This document shows, piece by piece, positions 6,814 through 13,694 of a stretch of DNA of 33,120 nt (positions are counted from its first letter, which is position 1; each line of letters opens with the position of its first letter). The DNA is taken from the NCBI GenBank assembly GCA_002690445.1, contig NZER01000267.1, forward strand, positions 1 through 33,120, in the 5' to 3' direction. The notes under the pieces were generated by a model. That model saw only the letters and a list, made by a program, of their open reading frames with translations, had not been told where the DNA came from and did no database searches. Origin of the DNA: Candidatus Pacearchaeota archaeon. GTDB taxonomy: Archaea; Nanoarchaeota; Nanoarchaeia; Pacearchaeales; GW2011-AR1. Position numbers and translations under genes: made by a program.

Positions 6814-7119
6814 ATGGAAGTAGCTCATATTGACGAATGGCAAGCCATCGAGCAAGACATAAAAGGGTTTTTGGAGGTAAATCCTAGGGGTAATTTGCAA
6901 GACCTTTTCGGGTTCTATGATCCTTCATTTCGAACAAGATACTATAAACATAAGCCTGCTGATTACAAGTTTCCCAATGCTGGCAAAAAAATTCCAAAAG
7001 ACAAATATCTTAAAGAGGACGAGATTAAAAACGATACGTTAGCAATTGCAAAAATTAATGCTATTACAAAGCTGGTGGAATCGAATAGTAAATTGGCAGA
7101 AATGATTCAATCATCTTAA
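6814..7119 (+). CDS. Small soluble protein of unknown function
   Basis: This 101-residue hydrophilic protein is rich in Lys, Asp and Glu, with an aromatic/basic middle (GFYDPSFRTRYYKHKP, about 28-43) and a helical C-terminus. ATG 6814 is selected because GAGG at 6804-6807 is 6 nt upstream. In-frame upstream ATGs (6730, 6772, 6802) lack good ribosome binding sites, and the first would overlap the divergent gene. It is followed by a possible terminator at 7219-7258. No family is recognised. Confidence 0.55.
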   Translation: MEVAHIDEWQAIEQDIKGFLEVNPRGNLQDLFGFYDPSFRTRYYKHKPADYKFPNAGKKIPKDKYLKEDEIKNDTLAIAKINAITKLVESNSKLAEMIQSS

Positions 7120-7218
7120 AAAACAACCAAGGGGCTTTCTTTATGAACCTTAAATTCATGGAAATCGATCGCGAAACCTAAAACCATTGATGATAAATAA
7201 CTCGCCCCAAGGATGTCC

Positions 7219-7258
7219 TTTACAAAATTGTTCGGCAATCCTGTAAATTAACTTTTGT
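7219..7258 (+). terminator. Possible terminator, TTCGG-loop hairpin
   Basis: TTTACA (7219-7224) pairs with TGTAAA (7242-7247), and inside it ATTG (7227-7230) pairs with CAAT (7236-7239) around TTCGG. An AA/CC internal loop separates the two stems. A T-rich tail TTAACTTTTGT follows. It lies between convergent genes, 100 nt after the stop at 7119. The stem is AT-rich, so strength is uncertain. The rest of 7120-7289 shows no gene. Confidence 0.4.
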
Positions 7259-7289
7259 ATCATGCAAAAAAATTACATCGTCATCAATA

Positions 7290-8171
7290 CTAAAGCTCAA
7301 TTATATCGTCGGTGGTCTCAGCATTTGATTGCTGACATTGTTCAAGTCTTTTTTGCCATTCTTTTATTTTTTGTTTTTCCCTGGAACATTTAGGTTCAGG
7401 TTTACTTTCACAGTCCTTGGTTAATCCGCAAATATCCACTTGATTCGCAATAGCCCATGCTTTACCCCAATTTTGGAAACCAGGTAGGAAGGTGCTCGAC
7501 AATAACGACAAAGTTCTTATGTTGCCCCTGCTATTGGTCCCAACTATGATATGAGGATCCGTTTTAGGGTTAAGTATTTTTTCCATAGCAGCCGAGCCCG
7601 AATCACCAAAGCAAAGCGCGGTGTTACTTTCAGTATAAAAATACTGATACCCACCAGCTGGGCTATTTTCAGGCAAACGAACAACAGGAGAAAGGCCATA
7701 ACGGAGCTTACCATCATTCCCTCCCGGGTCTTGACTGCCATCCGGGCGGCGTGGCTGAGTACAACCGAAGCCAGTTAGCGTTATTTGTTGGCCTATGCTT
7801 ACTGGCTCACTGCCTATGCTAGCTGGTTTCACATCAATATCTTTTTTGGTTTTGCATAGAGCGAAATCAAAGCTGTACTTGCTGGCATAGTCTGGGTGAT
7901 GGGTGCATTTAGCTCGAAATGCCTGCTGATTCACCACAAAGTCTGCTGGGAAAATTTCACCCTCATTCTCGATGCAATGCGCAGCCGTTAATATAACGCG
8001 GCTTGATACAATGGCCGCGCTGCAACGTGATCGGCCTGATGAAATATAAATCAATTCCGGGAAATCATCTTTCTGGGCGATTTGACCTCCGATGAGAGTC
8101 GGCTGGTGTGGATTTTCGTAGCCAAATACTGTCCATGCCATTAAAAGCAAAAATCCAAAGTATACTTTCAT
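7290..8171 (-). CDS. Secreted trypsin-like (S1) serine protease
   Basis: This 293-residue protein begins at ATG 8171 (ribosome binding site AAAGGACGG). It has a signal peptide MKVYFGFLLLMAWTVFGYE, a mature-type N-terminus LIGGQ (27-31), and the complete S1 triad: H65 in TAAHC, D102 in FDFALC, S191 in CFGDSGSA. Paired cysteines (e.g. C50/C66) fit disulfides formed outside the cytoplasm. The usual DSGGP is DSGSA, so the loop beside the catalytic serine is altered. A cysteine-bearing, charged, possibly coiled tail (about 245-293) follows the catalytic domain. Chymotrypsin-fold proteases with signal peptides are rare in phages. It is divergent from the NlpC/P60 gene with 40 nt between starts. It could process envelope proteins during lysis or be a host-benefit gene. 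Confidence 0.85.
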   Translation of the reverse strand: MKVYFGFLLLMAWTVFGYENPHQPTLIGGQIAQKDDFPELIYISSGRSRCSAAIVSSRVILTAAHCIENEGEIFPADFVVNQQAFRAKCTHHPDYASKYSFDFALCKTKKDIDVKPASIGSEPVSIGQQITLTGFGCTQPRRPDGSQDPGGNDGKLRYGLSPVVRLPENSPAGGYQYFYTESNTALCFGDSGSAAMEKILNPKTDPHIIVGTNSRGNIRTLSLLSSTFLPGFQNWGKAWAIANQVDICGLTKDCESKPEPKCSREKQKIKEWQKRLEQCQQSNAETTDDIIEL

Positions 8172-8211
8172 AGTCCCGTCCTTTAAAAATGTATGTATGA
8201 AGGATTTTAAC

Positions 8212-8628
8212 ATGAATCAAATCGAAAGCATGATTGAATACGCAAAATCTTTTGTGGGCTCTCCCTATAGTTGGGGCGGCTCTAATCCCCTGTCTGGCTG
8301 GGATTGCTCAGGATTTATTCAAGAGGTTCTAACGAGTGTTGGACTTGATCCAAAAGGAGACCAAACCTCTCAAGGGCTTTATAATCATTTTTCTAGCAAG
8401 CCTTACCTTGAGAAAATTCAAGCTGGTTCTCTAGTTTTTTATGGAGCGAGCTCACTTGAAATTAAACATGTTGCTTTATGCATCAATAATTTTCAGATTA
8501 TTGAAGCTGCTGGTGGAGGTAGTAGAACTAAATCTATTAGGGATGCAATGAGCGATAATGCTTTTGTACGCGTTAGACCGGTTAAATATCGATCAGACTT
8601 TTTCCAATCCTTATTTACATTCATTTAA
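8212..8628 (+). CDS. NlpC/P60 cysteine peptidase, candidate endolysin
   Basis: This 138-residue single-domain protein has the NlpC/P60 signature: YSWGGSNPLSGWDCSGF with nucleophile C32, the HVALCI strand with H86, and a polar third position in IIEAAGGG (about 98). These enzymes cleave D-gamma-glutamyl-diaminopimelate or related bonds in peptidoglycan. There is no signal peptide, so if it is the endolysin it needs a holin. Single-TM proteins encoded at 9114-9320 and 13380-13646 are candidates for the partner lysis functions. AAGGA at 8200-8204 fixes the start at ATG 8212 rather than 8197. A strong terminator follows. Confidence 0.85.
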   Translation: MNQIESMIEYAKSFVGSPYSWGGSNPLSGWDCSGFIQEVLTSVGLDPKGDQTSQGLYNHFSSKPYLEKIQAGSLVFYGASSLEIKHVALCINNFQIIEAAGGGSRTKSIRDAMSDNAFVRVRPVKYRSDFFQSLFTFI

Positions 8629-8694
8629 AAATAGTTCAATATTTAATGCATAACTCCTAGTTTCGACTAGACATCTCATAAAGAATAGTTTAAG

Positions 8695-8730
8695 CCCTTT
8701 AATCTAACGCATGATTGAAGGGTTTTGTTT
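8695..8730 (+). terminator. Strong terminator that also masks the next ribosome binding site
   Basis: CCCTTTAATC (8695-8704) pairs with GATTGAAGGG (8713-8722) over 10 bp with one G-U pair and an 8-nt loop, followed by TTTTGTTT (8723-8730). It ends the NlpC/P60 transcript. Its 3' arm contains the only Shine-Dalgarno-like sequence (GAAGGG) for the small ORF starting at 8731. Confidence 0.8.
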
Positions 8731-8838
8731 ATGGACGAAATAACAAAAATGAAGGGTGAGATTGAGCATTTGAAAAAAGTGGTAAAAATGCTCGTTAGAC
8801 AGATGGCTGCAAATGATAAGATGATTTACGCTGAATAG
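8731..8838 (+). CDS. 35-residue coiled-coil peptide
   Basis: ATG 8731 opens a 35-codon frame with heptad-like hydrophobic spacing (MKGEIEHLKKVVKMLVRQM), predicted to be one amphipathic helix. It lies immediately after the terminator hairpin at 8695-8730, whose arm includes its ribosome binding site, so expression would require read-through and opening of the stem. It ends one base before the convergent minus-strand operon. It looks protein-like, but evidence for translation is limited. Confidence 0.4.
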   Translation: MDEITKMKGEIEHLKKVVKMLVRQMAANDKMIYAE

Positions 8839-8839
8839 A

Positions 8840-9121
8840 TCACTTGCCTAGTATGCCTAATACAAGCTTCTTTCCTTCATTAAGCATCAAAACACCCAGT
8901 TCAAAACCTTCTTTCAAATCCACATCTGCAATTTCACTGGGCACTTTGTTGATGCCATCAATCGCATCTTTAAAAGCTGGGTCTGATTGAATTGCTAGAA
9001 ATATTTTAATGGGATCGGTAGGATCAAAACCATCTTTTAGATGCCTTATAAAAATACTGGTTAAAGAAAAACCGCCTATAATAACTTCCTTAAGTTCCTT
9101 AATCCCTTTTTCATTACTCAT
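8840..9121 (-). CDS. Small phage protein, last gene of the late operon
   Basis: This 93-residue mostly helical acidic protein begins MSNEKGIKELKE at ATG 9121, preceded by GAGGGAG 8 nt upstream. It overlaps the upstream membrane-protein gene by 8 nt. I recognise no domain; the middle segment (DPTDPIKIFLAIQSDPAFKD) looks like a compact soluble domain. Being last in the operon beside a small membrane protein, it may be a lysis or regulatory accessory. Function unknown. Confidence 0.6.
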   Translation of the reverse strand: MSNEKGIKELKEVIIGGFSLTSIFIRHLKDGFDPTDPIKIFLAIQSDPAFKDAIDGINKVPSEIADVDLKEGFELGVLMLNEGKKLVLGILGK

Positions 9122-9320
9122 TTGATTGCTCCCTCTTTTCATATGTTCTAGCCCTAAACCTTTTAGGGGTATCATACATTTTCAAATGATTTTCAGTACT
9201 CTTTTTGTGAGCGAGCATTTCAAAGACAGTTTCAAGCGTAGCACTACATTTAGTGATATAAACAAAACAAAGGACATTTATCATAAGAGAAAATACTATC
9301 AAAGCTACTTCAATACCCAT
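9114..9320 (-). CDS. Single-TM small membrane protein, holin/spanin candidate
   Basis: This 68-residue protein has one N-terminal membrane span (about residues 3-21, EVALIVFSLMINVLCFVYI) and a basic, polar C-terminal tail. ATG 9320 overlaps the last base of the GNAT stop region and has GGGAGG about 10 nt upstream; GTG 9329 is too close to that site. Size, topology and location near the NlpC/P60 gene suit a holin or inner-membrane spanin, but there is no diagnostic motif. Confidence 0.5.
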   Translation of the reverse strand: MGIEVALIVFSLMINVLCFVYITKCSATLETVFEMLAHKKSTENHLKMYDTPKRFRARTYEKREQSNE

Positions 9321-9829
9321 CACTGCCACTCCTCCCTTAAGATTGAGACCATATATGAATTTATAAATCGACCTTCTCGGAAATAAGTATTTCTAAGCAG
9401 ACCTTCTGTCTTCATTCCGATTCGAGCAAACATATTAATAGCTGGGTTATCCTGATATGTTTCGCCCCAAATCCTTTCAAAACCCCAATCATAAAAGCCG
9501 TGATTGATAAGGGTTTTCAAAGCTTTTGCTCCATACCCTTTGTTCTGACTGTTGGGTTCGATATAGAGGCTAAATTCTGCATTTCGATTATGCCTATCAA
9601 TGGAAGTGAAACCGGCCACACCAATGATTTGAACCTGATTAGAAATACTGAACATTTTAATGCTAGGATCGTCCTCTATTTTTTCTAACCATTTCTGTTG
9701 GTCCCTAGCTGAAATTAGTGTGTATTGCCTACACCATTTCCAGATTTCAGGATTGTTCCTCCATTTCAGAGCTTCGCTTGGAATAAAATGATCTAAACTA
9801 ATAGGGTGGTATTTCTTGTAACTAATCAT
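9320..9829 (-). CDS. GNAT N-acetyltransferase, RimJ/PseH-like
   Basis: This 169-residue protein is a GNAT-fold acyltransferase: LKWRNNPEIWKW at 21-32, the beta4 strand NAEFSLYIEP, the acetyl-CoA pyrophosphate loop QNKGYGAKAL (95-104), and the DNPAINMFARIGM helix. The overall pattern is that of PseH/RimJ-type enzymes; PseH acetylates the 4-amino group of the UDP-sugar in pseudaminate synthesis. It belongs to the sugar block (9320-13380) and overlaps its upstream neighbour by 4 nt (ATGA), so the likely substrate is the amino sugar made by the aminotransferase two genes upstream. RimJ/RimL-like protein acetylation is the alternative. The fold call is firm; the substrate is inferred. Confidence 0.8.
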   Translation of the reverse strand: MISYKKYHPISLDHFIPSEALKWRNNPEIWKWCRQYTLISARDQQKWLEKIEDDPSIKMFSISNQVQIIGVAGFTSIDRHNRNAEFSLYIEPNSQNKGYGAKALKTLINHGFYDWGFERIWGETYQDNPAINMFARIGMKTEGLLRNTYFREGRFINSYMVSILREEWQ

Positions 9830-10020
9830 GATCTACCTATCAAAGCTTCGTAGTCAGCTACTAGGGTATGTTTTTTACCATCCTGCATAATTACTATAAT
9901 TTGTCCCTTAATTGCCGTTGGGACAACTAAAGAGATGTGAGCGGTGTTTATCAAAGCTTCTACTTCTATCTGATTTTCTTTTTTTGAATCAGGTGAAACA
10001 ATTTTAGTTTTTATCAGCAT
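9826..10020 (-). CDS. Small beta-rich protein in the sugar block
   Basis: This 64-residue protein begins at ATG 10020 inside the end of the aminotransferase gene and overlaps the GNAT start by 4 nt. It alternates hydrophobic strands (ALINTAHISLVVPTAIKG, then IIVIMQDGKKHTLVA), suggesting a small beta barrel. I do not recognise it. Its position between two sugar enzymes may reflect operon packing rather than function. Confidence 0.55.
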   Translation of the reverse strand: MLIKTKIVSPDSKKENQIEVEALINTAHISLVVPTAIKGQIIVIMQDGKKHTLVADYEALIGRS

Positions 10021-11227
10021 TACGTACCCTTTCTGCAAATGGGCTCACCGGTGGTATCCCTTTAAGCCTCACCGTTCCATTTTCAATTTTTTTGATTACT
10101 GTTTTTGCAATATCTAAAACATTATCCAATTCTTGGTGAAGGAAAATATTATAAAACCAAGTCGGCCCTATAAGCACACCAGATAATGCCATTTCTTGCA
10201 TAAATAACGGCTTGAAATGCTTTGATTTATAGTCAAAGACACCTCTTGTTGGATAACCGCTTATTTTAACATTTTCTGATAATTGATTAAACTTTTCGCA
10301 AAATTCCGATCCATAGAGCCACAAATTTTCGGGGTTATAAAAATCGGTATGGATTAACCTGTTAGCTGCCATACCTGCAGCGATAGACACACGATCCCCG
10401 GCCCAAGTGGAACTCACAAAATAATCTGACTCCATGACATCCTGCTTACCTCCTATTACTGAAATAGGAAATCCGCCAGCTAAAGCCTTACCCGCAATCC
10501 ATAGATCAGGGAGCACATTGTAATGTCTTGCTACGCAATATTGTGGAAATCTAAAGGCTGTGATGGTTTCATCATAGATCAGAACGGTGCCTGATTTGGT
10601 GCATTTTTCTCTAAGTTTTTGCAGCCAAACCTGCCTCTTTGTGGAGGCATCGAGGATCACTGGCTCCACTATCACGGCAGCTACATTTTCCAGAAATCTC
10701 TCATTTACATCGTCATTCAGATTAACCGTGAAAGTATCTTTGATCACCCCTTTTGCAGGCTTTGTTAGCTGAACAAAATCATCATGCCATCCATGATATC
10801 CCTCACTCATCACGTATTTGCGACCTGTGAAAGCCCTGGCCATTTTGATTGCTGCTGTACATCCACTAGACCCGTCCTTTAAAAACCGCACCCTTTCTAA
10901 GAAAGGGAAAGTTGATTTTAAGGTTTCGGCATAGTTAACCTCGTCAATGGAGCTCAGGGAGTATACGACTCCCCCCTCCTCGAGGGCACTTCTAACTGAT
11001 TGCCTTATCTCATTATTGGAATAGCCGAAAAGATTAGTCCCAAGGCCGCATATGTAGTCAATGTACTTGTTACCATCAACGTCCGTAAGATAGCATTTAG
11101 AGCCCGATTTGATATGGGTAGGGTAAACCCCTTTTACAAAACAGCTAGGACGCTTACTGTTCGTTAGGGCACCATGAGCAATAGATTGGCTTGCTCTTTT
11201 ATTCGCTTCAATACTTTCGATTTTCAA
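10004..11227 (-). CDS. Class III (HemL-like) PLP aminotransferase for sugar synthesis
   Basis: This 407-residue protein has the glutamate-1-semialdehyde aminomutase-type fold: DGNKYIDYICGLGTN, the cofactor phosphate region DGSSGCTAAI (118-127), YHGWHD (144-149), D219 in IYDET, and the Schiff-base lysine K247 in IAGKALAGGFP. There is no host-type heme context; it sits between an SpsF-like cytidylyltransferase and a GNAT. In such clusters class III enzymes install an amino group on a keto sugar. Pseudaminate and legionaminate pathways normally use DegT/PseC-type enzymes, so this is a substitution or a different sugar. The start is TTG 11227, overlapping the upstream stop codon (TTGA). Confidence 0.85.
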   Translation of the reverse strand: MKIESIEANKRASQSIAHGALTNSKRPSCFVKGVYPTHIKSGSKCYLTDVDGNKYIDYICGLGTNLFGYSNNEIRQSVRSALEEGGVVYSLSSIDEVNYAETLKSTFPFLERVRFLKDGSSGCTAAIKMARAFTGRKYVMSEGYHGWHDDFVQLTKPAKGVIKDTFTVNLNDDVNERFLENVAAVIVEPVILDASTKRQVWLQKLREKCTKSGTVLIYDETITAFRFPQYCVARHYNVLPDLWIAGKALAGGFPISVIGGKQDVMESDYFVSSTWAGDRVSIAAGMAANRLIHTDFYNPENLWLYGSEFCEKFNQLSENVKISGYPTRGVFDYKSKHFKPLFMQEMALSGVLIGPTWFYNIFLHQELDNVLDIAKTVIKKIENGTVRLKGIPPVSPFAERVRNADKN

Positions 11228-11922
11228 TTTGAAAATGTCCCTATTTCAATGGCTTGCTTTTTTTTGTTTTCCAGTTCCTGTAGGTTTTTGAGAGCGTCTA
11301 AATACTCATCTTTGGTATCAATCGAGGTTTTCATTTGAGAGTAATCATATTCAGCTAGAACAGTGTGAATTTTGAAATCAGGTTTATGATTGCTAGCTAA
11401 GTCTTTTAGAAATTTTATGGTCACATGCTCACGTTCGAAAGGAGTCGATGCATTATCATGCAGCCATAACAAGAGCCTGTTGCTGAGCATTTCGCAGTCA
11501 AGCCCCTCCATGAATGTACGGATTAGCACATTGCTAGTATAGTCTGATCCTCGGATAATACCAGCTCTCACAATCTTGCTAATAATATGGCTAGTGATCC
11601 AAGGACAATCGCCGGTAATCCTGACTACATAGTCTGGCTTGTACCGATTATGTGCTTCAATATACCTGGAAAGTACATCCGATTCATCGCCCTCTATTAC
11701 CGCTATTTTCTTATTTTGTTTTAACTCGTCGTCATATGGTACTAGGAGGCATATATGGAGGTCCACAAATTTCGAAAGCCACGGAGCGACTCTCAGGGCT
11801 TGAGCTATCACATTTCCAGTCACACTATTGCGACCAAAAGGCATATTGGATTTATTTGGAAATCTCTCGCTTGTACTCCGAGCCTGAATCCCTATCAGCA
11901 CTTTGTTTTTTTTCATACGCAA
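11224..11922 (-). CDS. SpsF-type cytidylyltransferase
   Basis: This 232-residue protein matches the CMP-sugar synthetase family (PF02348), SpsF branch: IQARSTSERFPNK (12-24) for nucleotide binding, EGDESDVLSRY (77-87), and ITGDCP (102-107) with metal-binding D105. It should transfer CMP from CTP to a nonulosonic acid or related sugar, the last activation step before glycosyl transfer. The N-terminal ~70 nt overlap the end of the oxidoreductase gene in another frame. TTG 11922 has GAGG at a good distance; ATG 11916 is the alternative start. The C-terminal region is shorter than in SpsF proteins fused to a PseG-like hydrolase, and no such hydrolase is seen here. Confidence 0.82.
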   Translation of the reverse strand: MRMKKNKVLIGIQARSTSERFPNKSNMPFGRNSVTGNVIAQALRVAPWLSKFVDLHICLLVPYDDELKQNKKIAVIEGDESDVLSRYIEAHNRYKPDYVVRITGDCPWITSHIISKIVRAGIIRGSDYTSNVLIRTFMEGLDCEMLSNRLLLWLHDNASTPFEREHVTIKFLKDLASNHKPDFKIHTVLAEYDYSQMKTSIDTKDEYLDALKNLQELENKKKQAIEIGTFSN

Positions 11923-12544
11923 TCACATCCTCATGAGCTTGGATGATTTTGTTAATGCCCCATAGCTTGTCGTAGGTATGGAAAAGAAAGTCTTCGACCA
12001 TATCTACATAACAATTATCGATGAGCTGCTTATTTAGGGTTAAGCCGTTAATTGATACATCCCAAAACGGTGATTTATGAGAGAGTTTTATTTTAGTCTT
12101 ATTCTGGGCAAGGTAAATCAATTGTATGCAATCCCAGCCAATACCGTCATTACCGCTATTGTAGAAATTGTATCTGGTCGATGCGTTATCAAGTGAAAGC
12201 TCTTTTAGGTTCATATAATAAGCGTACTGATTGACCATAAAGAGATTTTTGCTATTTATGTATTTTTGAAGCTCAGTAAGGTTCTTATTGTATTCATCTT
12301 TAAAAAAGGGTTTTTCACACAGAATTTTCGCCGGATGGTTCATAGCCATTGATATGTGAGTCATATGATAATCAGTAGGGCTTGCTATGATTACGTGAGT
12401 TAAATTAGCCTTTTCGATGAAATTATAAACAGACTGATAACCGTTTGCTATATCATAGCCTGCGTACTCCACTTGGAAATGATTGCAAATAGCAGCATAC
12501 CTACGCCCCATATTCCCATCTGATCCGACAATACCTACTTTCAT
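11852..12544 (-). CDS. Gfo/Idh/MocA-like sugar oxidoreductase
   Basis: This 230-residue protein begins MKVGIVGSDGNMGRRYA, a Rossmann NAD(P)-binding start, with HVIIASPTDYHMTHI and ILCEKPFF, the EKP motif typical of Gfo/Idh/MocA dehydrogenases. It is about 100 residues shorter than most family members, so the C-terminal beta-sheet domain is reduced. ATG 12544 overlaps the PseB-like stop (ATGA). It would oxidise or reduce a hydroxyl/keto group on a nucleotide sugar. Such genes often accompany SpsF and class III aminotransferase genes in surface-glycan clusters. Confidence 0.75.
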   Translation of the reverse strand: MKVGIVGSDGNMGRRYAAICNHFQVEYAGYDIANGYQSVYNFIEKANLTHVIIASPTDYHMTHISMAMNHPAKILCEKPFFKDEYNKNLTELQKYINSKNLFMVNQYAYYMNLKELSLDNASTRYNFYNSGNDGIGWDCIQLIYLAQNKTKIKLSHKSPFWDVSINGLTLNKQLIDNCYVDMVEDFLFHTYDKLWGINKIIQAHEDVIAYEKKQSADRDSGSEYKREISK

Positions 12545-13380
12545 TTTACCCAATCCATTAAAAAGTCTTTGAGAACATCTTCGGTGCACAGCTTCATAGC
12601 GCTTGTAATTAGACCACCCTCTTCATGTGTTCTCAGGGTTTCATGAATCTTTTCCCCTGGCCTTATTCCTACCTCTTTCATTGAATAATCTTTAACTTTA
12701 AGAAGCTCAGCTAAACTGGTCACAATACTAGTCACATGACAGGAAAACGATTCTTTGATATACAGATCACTATCAAGTTTAGTCCCATTAAGAATAAACT
12801 CAGCTACTTCTCTAGGTTTAAGCCAAAAGCGAGTCATATTGTTATTGGTAATAGGAATTTCTTTGTTGTTTAATAGATTGTTTATGATTTGATTAACAAA
12901 TGAGCCCCTAGAACCAATAATATTGCCGTACCTGCAAACCACACCATTTGCTGATAAGACTATTTTCTCAGCTAATGCCTTGGTATTTCCATATGCGTTG
13001 ATTGGATAACAAGCCTTGTCAGTACTGGCTAATACCACGCTAGCACCAATTTCAGATGCCACGTCGCAAACGTTCTGTGTTCCTATTACATTGGTTTGGA
13101 TTGCTTCATAGACATTACTCTCAATTGTATCGACGCACTTAAGAGCTGCTAAATGAATGATATGATGTACATCACCACTAACACAAATTCTTCTAAGGGA
13201 TTCTTTGTTTCTAATGTCGCATAAGCTATATTGAAAACGATCGTATATAGGCAAACTTCTTTGTTTTTGTTCGTCCCTTGAAATGCCTAGAACCCTTATA
13301 TCTCTAGCTGGTTCGGACAATATAAGATTAAGGATTTCACGGCCCATAGTGCCTGTTATCCCAGTAATTAGGATTCTCAT
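12541..13380 (-). CDS. PseB/CapD-like UDP-sugar 4,6-dehydratase
   Basis: This 279-residue extended SDR has TGITGTMG (6-13) for NADP, IHLAALKCV, catalytic D121-K122 in STDKACYP, Y130 and K134 in YGNTK, CRYGNIIGSRGSF, MTRFWL, and GIRPGEKIHETL. The D-K...Y spacing is the same as in Helicobacter FlaA1/PseB (D132, K133, Y141). PseB converts UDP-GlcNAc to UDP-4-keto-6-deoxy-AltNAc, the first pseudaminate step. It is somewhat shorter than PseB (about 330). ATG 13380 shares one base with the upstream stop codon. It is the first enzyme of the sugar block. A CapD-type dehydratase for another deoxysugar is the alternative. Confidence 0.85.
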   Translation of the reverse strand: MRILITGITGTMGREILNLILSEPARDIRVLGISRDEQKQRSLPIYDRFQYSLCDIRNKESLRRICVSGDVHHIIHLAALKCVDTIESNVYEAIQTNVIGTQNVCDVASEIGASVVLASTDKACYPINAYGNTKALAEKIVLSANGVVCRYGNIIGSRGSFVNQIINNLLNNKEIPITNNNMTRFWLKPREVAEFILNGTKLDSDLYIKESFSCHVTSIVTSLAELLKVKDYSMKEVGIRPGEKIHETLRTHEEGGLITSAMKLCTEDVLKDFLMDWVK

Positions 13381-13646
13381 TACTCCCCCCTGGGATTGCG
13401 ATAGAACATATTTTTTGGATCAATTCGAGTGTAGCTATAGCCATATTGGTTCAGATCAGACAGAAATTCATCTAGGCTAACCTCGTTACCTCGTTTTGAT
13501 ATTTTGTCTTTTAACTGATCGTAGCTACTTTTAAGGTCTTCAAATTGTCTAAGGAGGGAATTATTTTTTTGAGTAAGTTTTATATTTCGATAACAGAGAA
13601 AAAATATGATGAAAGTTTGAGCAACAACTAAGATTGGGTAGTACAT
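13380..13646 (-). CDS. TM plus coiled-coil protein, inner-membrane spanin candidate
   Basis: This 88-residue protein has one N-terminal membrane span (about residues 4-19, PILVVAQTFIIFFLCY) followed by a polar helix with coiled-coil character (about 24-52) and a basic tail. This N-in, periplasmic-coil layout is that of i-spanins, which disrupt the outer membrane with a small lipoprotein partner. No embedded outer-membrane spanin was recognised. It lies between the tail fibre gene and the sugar block. The assignment rests on topology only. Confidence 0.5.
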   Translation of the reverse strand: MYYPILVVAQTFIIFFLCYRNIKLTQKNNSLLRQFEDLKSSYDQLKDKISKRGNEVSLDEFLSDLNQYGYSYTRIDPKNMFYRNPRGE

Positions 13647-13694
13647 ATAAAGTAGTTTCCAAAAGTGATTGATGGAAAGTTTTATTTAATACTA

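Noticed and set aside
7143..7181. 12-residue ORF starting at 7143
   Set aside because: It is very short, lacks a good ribosome binding site and lies in an intergenic region near a possible terminator.
10004..11227. Aminotransferase as a host heme gene (hemL)
   Set aside because: It overlaps sugar genes on both sides and no other tetrapyrrole gene is near; a sugar aminotransferase is the simpler reading.
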